From Synergistaceae bacterium (GTDB taxonomy: Bacteria; Synergistota; Synergistia; Synergistales; Synergistaceae): 13,515 nucleotides of DNA. The notes below the pieces were generated by a model, which saw nothing but the letters and a program-made list of their open reading frames with translations, was not told the origin of the DNA and searched no databases. The number at the start of each line of letters is the position of its first letter. Positions within the stretch are counted from its first letter, which is position 1. A program made the translations under genes and the position numbers. This document shows positions 6,924-12,794 of the stretch, piece by piece. The stretch spans positions 1 through 13,515 of the forward strand of contig JAISWP010000258.1 of assembly GCA_031271065.1 (NCBI GenBank), in the 5' to 3' direction.

Positions 6924-7674
6924 CTATCAGCACGTCCCCCCATTCTTCGGTCTGCGCCATGCGGAGGCGGCCCAGGCGGGACAGTTCGAGGAGCGCCAGA
7001 AGCGTGACAATCAGACCGCCGCCTCCGAAGTGTCTCAGCATAGCGGAGAGCGACGCGCGTCCGGTCTCCGCCATCAGGGAGCAGACCTCGTCCATCCTGC
7101 GCTCGACCAGCACTTCCTCCGGGACGGCGTCCGGGATGTCCATCATGAATTCATCCCGCGGCGATGACGCTCTGCGGCGCGAATACTCCTCTATCTTGCT
7201 CCACCACAATACCGCGAGGCCGTAAAGGTCCCCGATGTCAAACCAAGCCGGTCCCTGTTCATCGGACACCCGGACGAAAGATCGGTCGCGCCGGGCTTTC
7301 AGATCGTCGAGCCTCATGGCTGCCGCCCTGTACGGCTTGAAACGCTCGAGCATGGCAGCGAGAGTTTCCTCGTCAAGGGCGTCCGCGTCCTCCCCGATGA
7401 CTTCATCGGAGACGCCGGAGTCTTCCTCCGGCTCGTCCTTCGGCATGAGCGAACGCACCTTGCGTATGAGTATGCGGCTTGCCAGGGAGAAAAAGTCGGC
7501 CAATTCCGCCAGGCTCGCTTTCCCGGACCCGACGAGATACGCGGCGTACTGGGACAGCAGGTCCGTCAGCTTCAGGGAAACGGCGTCTATCTCGCTGCTT
7601 TCCACCAAGTGGCAGAGCAGGTCGAGAGGGCCTGAAAAGTCTCCGAGGGTTAACCTGAAAGCGTCTTCCGGCAT
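6913..7674 (-). CDS. scpA: Segregation and condensation protein A (ScpA, kleisin)
   Basis: ScpA is the kleisin that bridges the two heads of an SMC dimer and recruits ScpB. The 253-residue product begins MPEDAFRLTLGDFSGPLDLL, the conserved N-terminus, followed by HLVESSEIDAVSLKLTDLLSQY and a helix FFSLASRILIRKVRSLMP that contacts the SMC neck. A variable acidic linker follows. The C-terminal winged helix includes RMDEVCSLM and GLIVTLLALLELSRLGRLRM. The ATG at 7674 follows the trpS stop by 8 bases, with AAGGA close upstream. The open frame extends to 7968, but that upstream part is a shadow of trpS. The N-terminal match to the family places the start with confidence. Confidence 0.94.
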   Translation of the reverse strand: MPEDAFRLTLGDFSGPLDLLCHLVESSEIDAVSLKLTDLLSQYAAYLVGSGKASLAELADFFSLASRILIRKVRSLMPKDEPEEDSGVSDEVIGEDADALDEETLAAMLERFKPYRAAAMRLDDLKARRDRSFVRVSDEQGPAWFDIGDLYGLAVLWWSKIEEYSRRRASSPRDEFMMDIPDAVPEEVLVERRMDEVCSLMAETGRASLSAMLRHFGGGGLIVTLLALLELSRLGRLRMAQTEEWGDVLIDAG

Positions 7675-7682
7675 AGTCCTTG

Positions 7683-8681
7683 TCAGAGTTTGAGCATACC
7701 GAGGACGTCGAATACCTCGCTCATGGTGGCTCCCGCCCGCGCTCTCGCCTTTTTGGCGCCCTCGGCCAGGATGTCGGAGAGCTCGCCGTCCCTCCTGACG
7801 AAGCGTGCCCGGCGTTCGTGGATGGGGGTCATCCGCTCCGTCACGTGGGCGATCAGCATTTTCTTGCAGTCGATGCACCCTATGGACGCGCTGCGGCAAC
7901 CTTGAGGTATCTCCCGCATCTGGGAGGCGTCGTCGTTGAAAAATTTCTGGAGGTCCCAGACGGGGCACTTCTCCGGCTCTCCCGGGTCGGTGCGCCGCTC
8001 CCGGGCCGGATCGGTCATCATGGTGCGGATCTTTTTGTCCAGCACCGGTATCTCATCGGCTATGTCCAGGGAATTGCCGTACGATTTGCTCATCTTTCTG
8101 CCGTCGGTGCCTGGTATTTTGGGGTAGTGGGTGAGCAGAGTCTCCGGTTCCGGGAATATCTCTCGCCCCTGTCCGTAGAAGTTGTTGAAACGCCGGGCCA
8201 GCTCGCGGGATATCTCGAGGTGAGCCGACTGATCCTCGCCCACCGGGACCTTGCCGGCTTTGTAGACCAGTATATCCGAGGCCATTAGTACGGGGTACCC
8301 CAAAAATCCGTACGTCGAAAGGTCCTTGTTCTGGAGGTTCAGGATCTGGTCCTTGTATGTGGGGTTACGCTCAAGCCAGCCCAGGGGGGCGATCATGGAC
8401 AGGACCATGTGCAGCTCTATGTGTTCCTTCACGTGAGACTGCACGAAAATGGAGCACTTGTTCGGATCGAGCCCGACCGCCAGCCAGTCGAGAAGGACCT
8501 CGCGGGAATTTTCCCGGAGCCTGGAAGGGTCGGCGTAGTCGGACATCAGGGCGTGCCAGTCGACTATCGAGTAGTAACAGTCATATCCGTCCTGAAGGCC
8601 GACCCAGTTCGTGAGGGCTCCGGCCATGTGTCCCAGATGCAGCCTGCCCGTCGGCCGCATCGCGCTGAAAACGACATCCAT
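7683..8681 (-). CDS. trpS: Tryptophanyl-tRNA synthetase, probable [4Fe-4S] type
   Basis: This class I synthetase charges tRNA-Trp with tryptophan. The 332-residue protein has the HIGH-type HLGH at about 15-18 in SAMRPTGRLHLGH, and KMSKS at 196-200 in GRKMSKSYGNSL. DWHALMSDY, IFVQSHV, GYPVLMASDIL and GEDQSAHLE are in the expected order. Cysteines 239, 262, 269 and 272 are spaced C-x22-C-x6-C-x2-C, the arrangement that holds a [4Fe-4S] cluster in the anticodon-binding region of Thermotoga maritima TrpRS. The start is ATG at 8681; a TTG two codons earlier (8687) sits only four bases from GGAGG, whereas the ATG is ten bases away, so both are possible. It is the first gene of the long operon and has its own promoter candidate. 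Confidence 0.95.
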   Translation of the reverse strand: MDVVFSAMRPTGRLHLGHMAGALTNWVGLQDGYDCYYSIVDWHALMSDYADPSRLRENSREVLLDWLAVGLDPNKCSIFVQSHVKEHIELHMVLSMIAPLGWLERNPTYKDQILNLQNKDLSTYGFLGYPVLMASDILVYKAGKVPVGEDQSAHLEISRELARRFNNFYGQGREIFPEPETLLTHYPKIPGTDGRKMSKSYGNSLDIADEIPVLDKKIRTMMTDPARERRTDPGEPEKCPVWDLQKFFNDDASQMREIPQGCRSASIGCIDCKKMLIAHVTERMTPIHERRARFVRRDGELSDILAEGAKKARARAGATMSEVFDVLGMLKL

Positions 8682-8699
8682 ATACAAGACACCTCCGAA

Positions 8700-8713
8700 A
8701 TCATAATTATGAT
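8700..8713. promoter_or_regulatory. Perfect 14-base palindrome at the trpS transcription start
   Basis: ATCATAATTATGAT reads the same on both strands and lies directly downstream of the trpS -10, spanning the predicted start near 8707. That is where a repressor dimer would block initiation. No known operator is recognised, and AT-rich palindromes can arise by chance, so the role is a guess. Confidence 0.3.
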
Positions 8714-8722
8714 ACTATATCA
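8714..8722 (-). promoter_or_regulatory. trpS: Extended -10 promoter of the trpS operon
   Basis: On the minus strand TGA followed by TATAGT forms an extended -10 element. No convincing -35 is seen 16-18 bases upstream, as is common for extended -10 promoters. The predicted start near 8707 gives a leader of about 26 bases to the ATG at 8681. It lies between the end of the MATE gene (8747) and trpS, so it would start the thirteen-gene operon independently. Confidence 0.5.
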
Positions 8723-8746
8723 GAAATCGCGCCGTCCCTCGAATTT

Positions 8747-10129
8747 TTACGATGCCTTTATCTTTTCGAGCAGAAAATCGTTTTTGATCTTCCTTATCAG
8801 ATAAATCATGAATCCCCACGCGGCTATCGAGCTGAAAAACCACGACGCGGGCTGATACGCCCAAATTCCGTCTATTCCCCAAAGCGAGGCGAACAGGTAG
8901 GCCGACGGGACGCGTATCAAGAGAGACCGGACGAGCTGGGCCGCCGTGCCGAAAAACGAATACCCCGTCGCGACGAACATGGAGTTCATCATGAACTGAG
9001 CGATGATGAAAGGATACGCGGTTATGGCGAACCTTATCGATATGGCGGCGAACCTGGCGGCCTCGGGCGACGGTCTGAACAGGTCTATGAAAAGATGCGG
9101 AAAGACGAAGAGCACCGAACCCACCGCCAGCGACGCCGCGCTCGCTATGACCGCCGCGGCTTTGACGCCCTCCAGCATACGGGGCAGATCGCGCCTGCCG
9201 TAATTGAACGCCAAAAACGGCGTCAGCGCCGCGGAGACCCCCGAGATTATCGTGAACGAAAAATCCTCTATGCGGAGGCTCATCATCAGCGCGACCACCG
9301 CGTAATTACCGAAATGCGCCAGAATTTTATTGAGCCATCCGAAGCCGATGGCCACGCTGCCGGTCGCGATGGTCACCGGAAAGCCTATATAGGATATATT
9401 TTTCCAGTATTTGACGAATATCATCCGGGGGCGCGGAATCACCGGAATGAAGATGCCTCCGCTCCGCCGCATTTTGAAATACAGGTACGCGGAAGCCGCG
9501 GCCCGCCCCGCCATAGTGGCGACGGCGGCGCCCTCGATGCCCATATCCATCGAAAATATCAGCAGAGGATCGAGGACGATGTTCACTGCGTTGGCTATGG
9601 ACATCGATATGAGCGGGGTGACGGTATCTCCCTGACAGCGGAATACGCTGTTGGAAATGAAGGTATACGCGATGAAAGGAGCGGTAGCGGGCCACCAGAA
9701 GTTATAAAGGTACGTGCTGCCGAGCAGTTCGGATCTGCCCATAGCTCCCAGGCTGTCGAATATCGCCGCCGACGCGCCGCGGAAAAAGAGCGGCACGGTC
9801 GGAACGCACAGCGCGTATGCCAGCGTGAGCCCTGAGACTGCCGCTATCCGCGCGGTTCCCTGACTCCCCCTGCCGAGATTCTGCCCGGTCAGGGCGGTCG
9901 TTCCGGCCGCCGCTCCTTCCATGACCGCGAAAAAAGCTATCGCTACCGGCAGGGAGAGCGACATCGCCGCTATCTGCTCCTCCCCGAGCCAGGAGACGAA
10001 AATGGAGTCCACGAGGAACACGAGCGTGTTGAGGAACATCATCCCCATAGAGGGCAGCGCGAGGCGAAGAAGAAGCCCCATCACGGGCGCGTCGCCCAGC
10101 GCCCTCTGTTTCTGCGAGATTATCGTCAT
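8747..10129 (-). CDS. MATE family multidrug/Na+ antiporter
   Basis: MATE transporters expel cationic drugs or metabolites in exchange for Na+ or H+. The 460-residue protein has the family size and an alternating hydrophobic pattern consistent with 12 membrane helices. The start of each half is recognisable: LLLRLALPSMGMMFLNTLV followed by VDSIFVSWLG, and later YIGFPVTIATGSVAIGFGW. SVFRCQGDTVTPLISMSIAN and a helix after it with NIVLDPLLIF are typical. The ATG at 10129 is chosen because the best promoter would start transcription near 10147, downstream of the alternative GTG at 10162, which lies between the -35 and -10. SD is weak. It stands alone, divergent from the transglycosylase. The family is sure; the substrate is not inferable. 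Confidence 0.92.
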   Translation of the reverse strand: MTIISQKQRALGDAPVMGLLLRLALPSMGMMFLNTLVFLVDSIFVSWLGEEQIAAMSLSLPVAIAFFAVMEGAAAGTTALTGQNLGRGSQGTARIAAVSGLTLAYALCVPTVPLFFRGASAAIFDSLGAMGRSELLGSTYLYNFWWPATAPFIAYTFISNSVFRCQGDTVTPLISMSIANAVNIVLDPLLIFSMDMGIEGAAVATMAGRAAASAYLYFKMRRSGGIFIPVIPRPRMIFVKYWKNISYIGFPVTIATGSVAIGFGWLNKILAHFGNYAVVALMMSLRIEDFSFTIISGVSAALTPFLAFNYGRRDLPRMLEGVKAAAVIASAASLAVGSVLFVFPHLFIDLFRPSPEAARFAAISIRFAITAYPFIIAQFMMNSMFVATGYSFFGTAAQLVRSLLIRVPSAYLFASLWGIDGIWAYQPASWFFSSIAAWGFMIYLIRKIKNDFLLEKIKAS

Positions 10130-10153
10130 CGGAACATCGCACCCATGATACCC

Positions 10154-10181
10154 ATTATACACACCCGGCCCGCCGTTTCAA
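10154..10181 (-). promoter_or_regulatory. Promoter of the MATE gene
   Basis: On the minus strand TTGAAA (10176-10181) and a perfect TATAAT (10154-10159) are separated by 16 bases, a near-consensus housekeeping promoter. The predicted start near 10147 leaves an 18-base leader before the ATG at 10129 and rules out the GTG at 10162 as initiator. Confidence 0.65.
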
Positions 10182-10297
10182 ATTATGTCACTTTATCACA
10201 CTTTTGACGTTATGGCGTACGACCCGCGCCGCGTGAAAGTAACGACGCCGGTACGATTTCAGTTTGAACGGGCGCGCGGCGCGCGGTTCGCGGACAT

Positions 10298-10325
10298 GCG
10301 GCCTCTCGCAGGAGATGCCGCTTTT
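10298..10325 (+). other. GC-rich hairpin followed by TTTT
   Basis: GCGGC (10298-10302) pairs with GCCGC (10317-10321), and after one mismatch TCTC pairs with GAGA, closing a four-base GCAG loop. Four T follow on the plus strand. It would fold well in RNA, but the T tract is short for a terminator. Confidence 0.35.
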
Positions 10326-10340
10326 ACTCGGCAGCCGTTG

Positions 10341-10381
10341 TGTTTTTTCTGCGGTAAAAAGACCGGCGTCCAGAAAAAACA
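10341..10381. repeat. 11-base perfect inverted repeat
   Basis: TGTTTTTTCTG (10341-10351) and CAGAAAAAACA (10371-10381) are exact complements with a 19-base spacer. The spacer itself holds CGGT/ACCG (10352-10355 with 10362-10365). The right arm shares three bases with the left arm of the downstream terminator-like stem, so the two would compete in RNA. Confidence 0.45.
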
Positions 10382-10413
10382 TTCACTGATCGGGCGGAAT
10401 GTCATTTTTTTTT
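10379..10413 (+). terminator. Rho-independent terminator candidate, possibly bidirectional
   Basis: ACATTC (10379-10384) pairs with GAATGT (10397-10402) across a 12-base loop, followed after two bases by nine T on the plus strand. On the minus strand the same stem runs into six T. The stem is short and only one third GC, so it may be weak. There is no annotated gene upstream on the plus strand for it to terminate. Confidence 0.4.
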
Positions 10414-10459
10414 AAAACAATATCCCCGCTGCGATGTCTCAGTGCTATGAGCCGGCAGC

Positions 10460-10487
10460 TTGACTAATCGCGTAATTTTATTATGAT
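10460..10487 (+). promoter_or_regulatory. Promoter of the lytic transglycosylase gene
   Basis: TTGACT (10460-10465) and TATGAT (10482-10487) are separated by 16 bases, a near-consensus housekeeping promoter. The predicted start near 10494 gives a leader of about 70 bases before the GTG at 10564. An in-frame ATG at 10483 lies inside the -10 and cannot be the start if this promoter is used. Confidence 0.6.
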
Positions 10488-10546
10488 AGTTATCTCTTGC
10501 CGTGGATCATGTTTCGTTCCAAAATGGGTGCGCGCGCTTTTTTCAC

Positions 10547-10556
10547 AGGAGGGAGG
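10547..10556 (+). promoter_or_regulatory. Shine-Dalgarno that fixes the transglycosylase GTG start
   Basis: AGGAGGGAGG ends seven bases before the GTG at 10564. It is a strong site and the reason for preferring GTG over upstream in-frame starts. Confidence 0.65.
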
Positions 10557-10563
10557 CGTCTTT

Positions 10564-11373
10564 GTGATCTTTAAGAACCCGCGGTGGAAACACGCAAAGC
10601 CTTCCAATGTTTCGATGTTCAAGGTCATGATTCTGTTTTTCGCGGCGGTCATGCCGTTTATGGTGCTTCCGTTCTTCGTGGCTTCGGAGTTCATAACCAT
10701 GGCCGTCCGCAGGAGCGCCCCGGCAGCCGCCGTCCACCCCGCGTTTTCCCGTTACGCCAGAAGAAGTCTGCCTCCTTCGGCGGAGATTGGCTATGGATAT
10801 TCCGTCGTGACCGCCATGAAGGAGATGGGGCTGGGGCTCGACAAGTTCGGCGAGTGGGCTGCGGAGCATCCGGACAGCGCGATAAAACACATCAAGTACA
10901 TGACCGCTTTCATGCAGAGGGATGTGGCGGGCATCGCCCTTTTCATAAGGAAGTCGAATAAACGGATAGACGAGAAGACGGCATGGCGCGAAGCCGCCGC
11001 TCTGGTACATTACAGCGCGAAGTACGGCGTGCCGGCAGCTCTCACCACGGCGGTCGCGGCGGCCGAAAGCTCCTTCAATCCCGACGCGGTGAGCCCCAAG
11101 GGAGCTTCGGGAGTCATGCAGGTGATGTGGAACATCCACAACGGATTGCTGCGGTCGAACGGAATCAGGGCCGTGCCCGGAAAAAATCCGCTGGCGGACC
11201 CGGAACACGCGATAGCCGCGGGATGCCTTCTTTTGTCGAGATACATCAGGGCGAGCGGCTCTATCCAGAAGGCTATGGACAGATACTGCGGGGCCAGTTC
11301 CACCGCATACCGCAATAAGGTCAACGTCAATATAGCGAAATTCGCAAATCACCAGGCTCTCCTTTTCGACTGA
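10564..11373 (+). CDS. Membrane-anchored lytic transglycosylase (SLT domain)
   Basis: Lytic transglycosylases cleave the MurNAc-GlcNAc bond of peptidoglycan, leaving 1,6-anhydro-MurNAc. They remodel the wall or open it for envelope machines. The 269-residue protein has a short cytoplasmic lead, one hydrophobic segment (about 19-41) acting as an uncleaved anchor, a Pro/Ala-rich then helical region (50-135), and a C-terminal SLT domain. The signature is clear: AVAAAESSFNPDAVSPKGAS with catalytic Glu168, then GVMQVM, NPLADPEHAIAAGCLLLSRY and YCG. The GTG at 10564 follows a strong SD by seven bases and a good promoter lies upstream. A prepilin-like gene follows after 93 bases, so a role in opening the wall for a pilus or secretion fibre is possible but unproven. 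The family is sure, the subfamily is not. Confidence 0.88.
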   Translation: MIFKNPRWKHAKPSNVSMFKVMILFFAAVMPFMVLPFFVASEFITMAVRRSAPAAAVHPAFSRYARRSLPPSAEIGYGYSVVTAMKEMGLGLDKFGEWAAEHPDSAIKHIKYMTAFMQRDVAGIALFIRKSNKRIDEKTAWREAAALVHYSAKYGVPAALTTAVAAAESSFNPDAVSPKGASGVMQVMWNIHNGLLRSNGIRAVPGKNPLADPEHAIAAGCLLLSRYIRASGSIQKAMDRYCGASSTAYRNKVNVNIAKFANHQALLFD

Positions 11374-11395
11374 TCGATATAGTTTTCAAGGCTCA

Positions 11396-11424
11396 TTTAC
11401 TATGATTCAAATGAATGATATATT
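11396..11424 (+). promoter_or_regulatory. Possible promoter of the prepilin gene
   Basis: TTTACT (11396-11401) and TATATT (11419-11424) are separated by 17 bases. A further TATAGT at 11436-11441 could be an alternative -10, but no good -35 accompanies it. The 93-base gap after the transglycosylase has no terminator, so read-through is also possible. Confidence 0.35.
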
Positions 11425-11466
11425 GGTGTCGATCATATAGTCCGGTAATAGGGAGGAGTCTGTGTT

Positions 11467-11961
11467 ATGGCGCCCATTTTTTTTAAGAGGAAGTCACGCG
11501 GTTTTTCTTTGGTAGAAGTCATGATGGCCGTCATAATAATAGGGATACTGGCCGGCTTTTCTTTTATCGTAATGGGGCGCAGCACCGACAACGCGGAGGC
11601 GGCGGCCATACTTTCGGATCTCGACGCGGTGAGAAGCGCGATGCTGTCTTATTCAATGAGAACCAGGACGAGGTCGTCCGATAATCTCGGTGATTTTGCT
11701 GGGAAGTCTCACACGGAGATATATGACATGATCAGAAGGGATATGGAAAGCCAGCAGGCCGGAAGCGTTCAGCGGGAGCGCATAGATACGCTTGGGGCCA
11801 GAGTGAGCAATGGTTTCCTCGAAGTGGGTTTTGTGAATCTTGCCGTGTCGTCCGGCGTTGCGGGCGCCCTGAATAAGAAAGTGAGCCCGGGAGACCCGGG
11901 GAGCCAGTATACCGGCTCGGTAAGCGGAGGCAATTACACCGTCTGGCTGCGGGTGAAATAG
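11467..11961 (+). CDS. Type IV prepilin-like / pseudopilin protein
   Basis: The 164-residue protein has a class III signal: a short basic leader, MAPIFFKRKSRG, cut by prepilin peptidase after Gly12. The mature N-terminus FSLVEVMMAVIIIGILAGFS follows, with the canonical Glu at position 5 and a hydrophobic assembly helix. The rest (to residue 164) is a soluble head with an amphipathic helix and a Gly/Ser-rich C-terminal part, and no cysteines. Size fits minor pilins and type II secretion pseudopilins. AGGAG lies eight bases before the ATG. No assembly ATPase, platform protein or peptidase is in the window, so it depends on machinery elsewhere. It ends two bases from the convergent membrane-protein gene. 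The prepilin class is confident; pilus, secretion or DNA-uptake function is open. Confidence 0.85.
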   Translation: MAPIFFKRKSRGFSLVEVMMAVIIIGILAGFSFIVMGRSTDNAEAAAILSDLDAVRSAMLSYSMRTRTRSSDNLGDFAGKSHTEIYDMIRRDMESQQAGSVQRERIDTLGARVSNGFLEVGFVNLAVSSGVAGALNKKVSPGDPGSQYTGSVSGGNYTVWLRVK

Positions 11962-11963
11962 CC

Positions 11964-12794
11964 TCAGCCCTTTGACGCGCCGGCCGGTTCCGGCGATTCG
12001 CGTCCCGCCCTTTTGTGACCGCCGGGCTGTCTGAGGTGAGCTTTTCCCGAGGAAGTGTAGCCCGTCAGTCCTTTTTTCCTGATCATCCTGTTGATGTGAA
12101 GCTGAATATAAGGCACGCCGACGAACCAGGTCAGCAGGGCGGAGGGAGCGAAGGCAGCGGCCCTCGACCTGACCGCGTCCAGGTCATTTCCGCGCAGGTT
12201 GTCGATTATCACTTCTCTGCACCACAGGATGATATGGCGTGACACGAGAAACGAGACCGCTAGCAGCGCGGCGGCTGCCCTGAGTGGGATAGAGCCGGGC
12301 AGCGAGTCGATATCGAATCCCGAAACGGCGAAATCTAACGCCGCTGCCCCGAGTGTGACGAAGGAAGCAGTCAGGGTTGTGAGCCATATTCCAAGAGTTC
12401 CCCTGATGCTTTTTTCCTCCGGTTTTGCCATCATGACGAGGGACTGCATGTGATACATCATCCAGAACACGGATCTGATTCCGGCTGTCAGTATATTGGA
12501 CAAAAAGAGAACGACCGGCGGCATGGAGAGAAACCTGGGGCCCAGGACCGATTTCTCCCTGGCCGCGAACATGTCGAACGTGCCGCGCCTCGTCAGTTTC
12601 CTCGCCGAGTTGATCTTAGGCCGCTTTTCGGGGCTGTCTTCTCTGGGGCGTTCGACCGGATGAGCCTGGGTCTGCTGTTTTTTTCTGACGATCCTCAGTT
12701 TTACCCGGCCCCCGCAGGCCGGACAGTAGAATTGATTCCAGCTTGGAGGGACGGGCAGGAAACATTCGCTGCAGTATCGCTTATAATCAGCCAT
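11964..12794 (-). CDS. Zinc-ribbon membrane protein, DUF4234-like, four helices
   Basis: I do not recognise a function. The 276-residue protein opens with a zinc ribbon, CSEC (8-11) and CPACG (24-28), i.e. C-x2-C-x12-C-x2-C. A charged linker rich in Arg/Lys/Glu (about 30-85) follows, then four hydrophobic segments and a basic tail. The last helix ends in VPYIQLHINRMI, like the end of DUF4234 domains, and the same motif closes the upstream neighbour, so the two are paralogues. The start is ATG at 12794, six bases after GGAGG; the ATG at 12800 abuts the SD and is rejected. Its ATG overlaps the upstream stop by 8 bases (ATGGCTGA), so the pair is coupled. DUF4234 assignment is by eye and tentative. 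Confidence 0.7.
   Translation of the reverse strand: MADYKRYCSECFLPVPPSWNQFYCPACGGRVKLRIVRKKQQTQAHPVERPREDSPEKRPKINSARKLTRRGTFDMFAAREKSVLGPRFLSMPPVVLFLSNILTAGIRSVFWMMYHMQSLVMMAKPEEKSIRGTLGIWLTTLTASFVTLGAAALDFAVSGFDIDSLPGSIPLRAAAALLAVSFLVSRHIILWCREVIIDNLRGNDLDAVRSRAAAFAPSALLTWFVGVPYIQLHINRMIRKKGLTGYTSSGKAHLRQPGGHKRAGRESPEPAGASKG

Larger units (their letters stand above)
10182..10459. other. Non-coding stretch between divergent promoters, with hairpins
   Basis: These 278 bases lie between the MATE and transglycosylase promoters and hold no gene I can support. Short open frames exist on both strands, but none has an SD or a recognisable protein. The stretch contains a GC-rich hairpin (10298-10321), an 11-base inverted repeat (10341-10351 with 10371-10381) and a terminator-like stem with nine T (10379-10413). 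A nine-base complementarity (10244-10252 with 10362-10370) could close the whole. Terminators are not expected between two divergent promoters, so a small RNA is possible. No clear promoter for it was found. Confidence 0.35.

Noticed and set aside
7675..7968. Upstream extension of the scpA frame
   Set aside because: The added 98 residues are shadow of trpS. ScpA proteins start just before the FSGPLDLL motif, as with the ATG at 7674.
8688..8746. T-box or trp leader upstream of trpS
   Set aside because: Only 65 bases separate the MATE stop from the trpS ATG, too short for a T-box, and no leader peptide with Trp codons or terminator/antiterminator pair is present.
10130..10162. GTG at 10162 as the MATE start
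   Set aside because: It lies between the -35 and -10 of the best promoter, so it would not be in the transcript. The 11 extra residues are not typical of the family.
10185..10415. Small frames of 76 codons (plus) and 64 codons (minus, 10188-10382)
   Set aside because: Neither has an SD or a recognisable protein pattern. The plus one ends within the T tract of the terminator-like stem. Non-coding structure explains the region better.
10483..10563. ATG at 10483 as the transglycosylase start
   Set aside because: It falls inside the -10 hexamer and has no SD, whereas the GTG at 10564 has a strong SD at good spacing.
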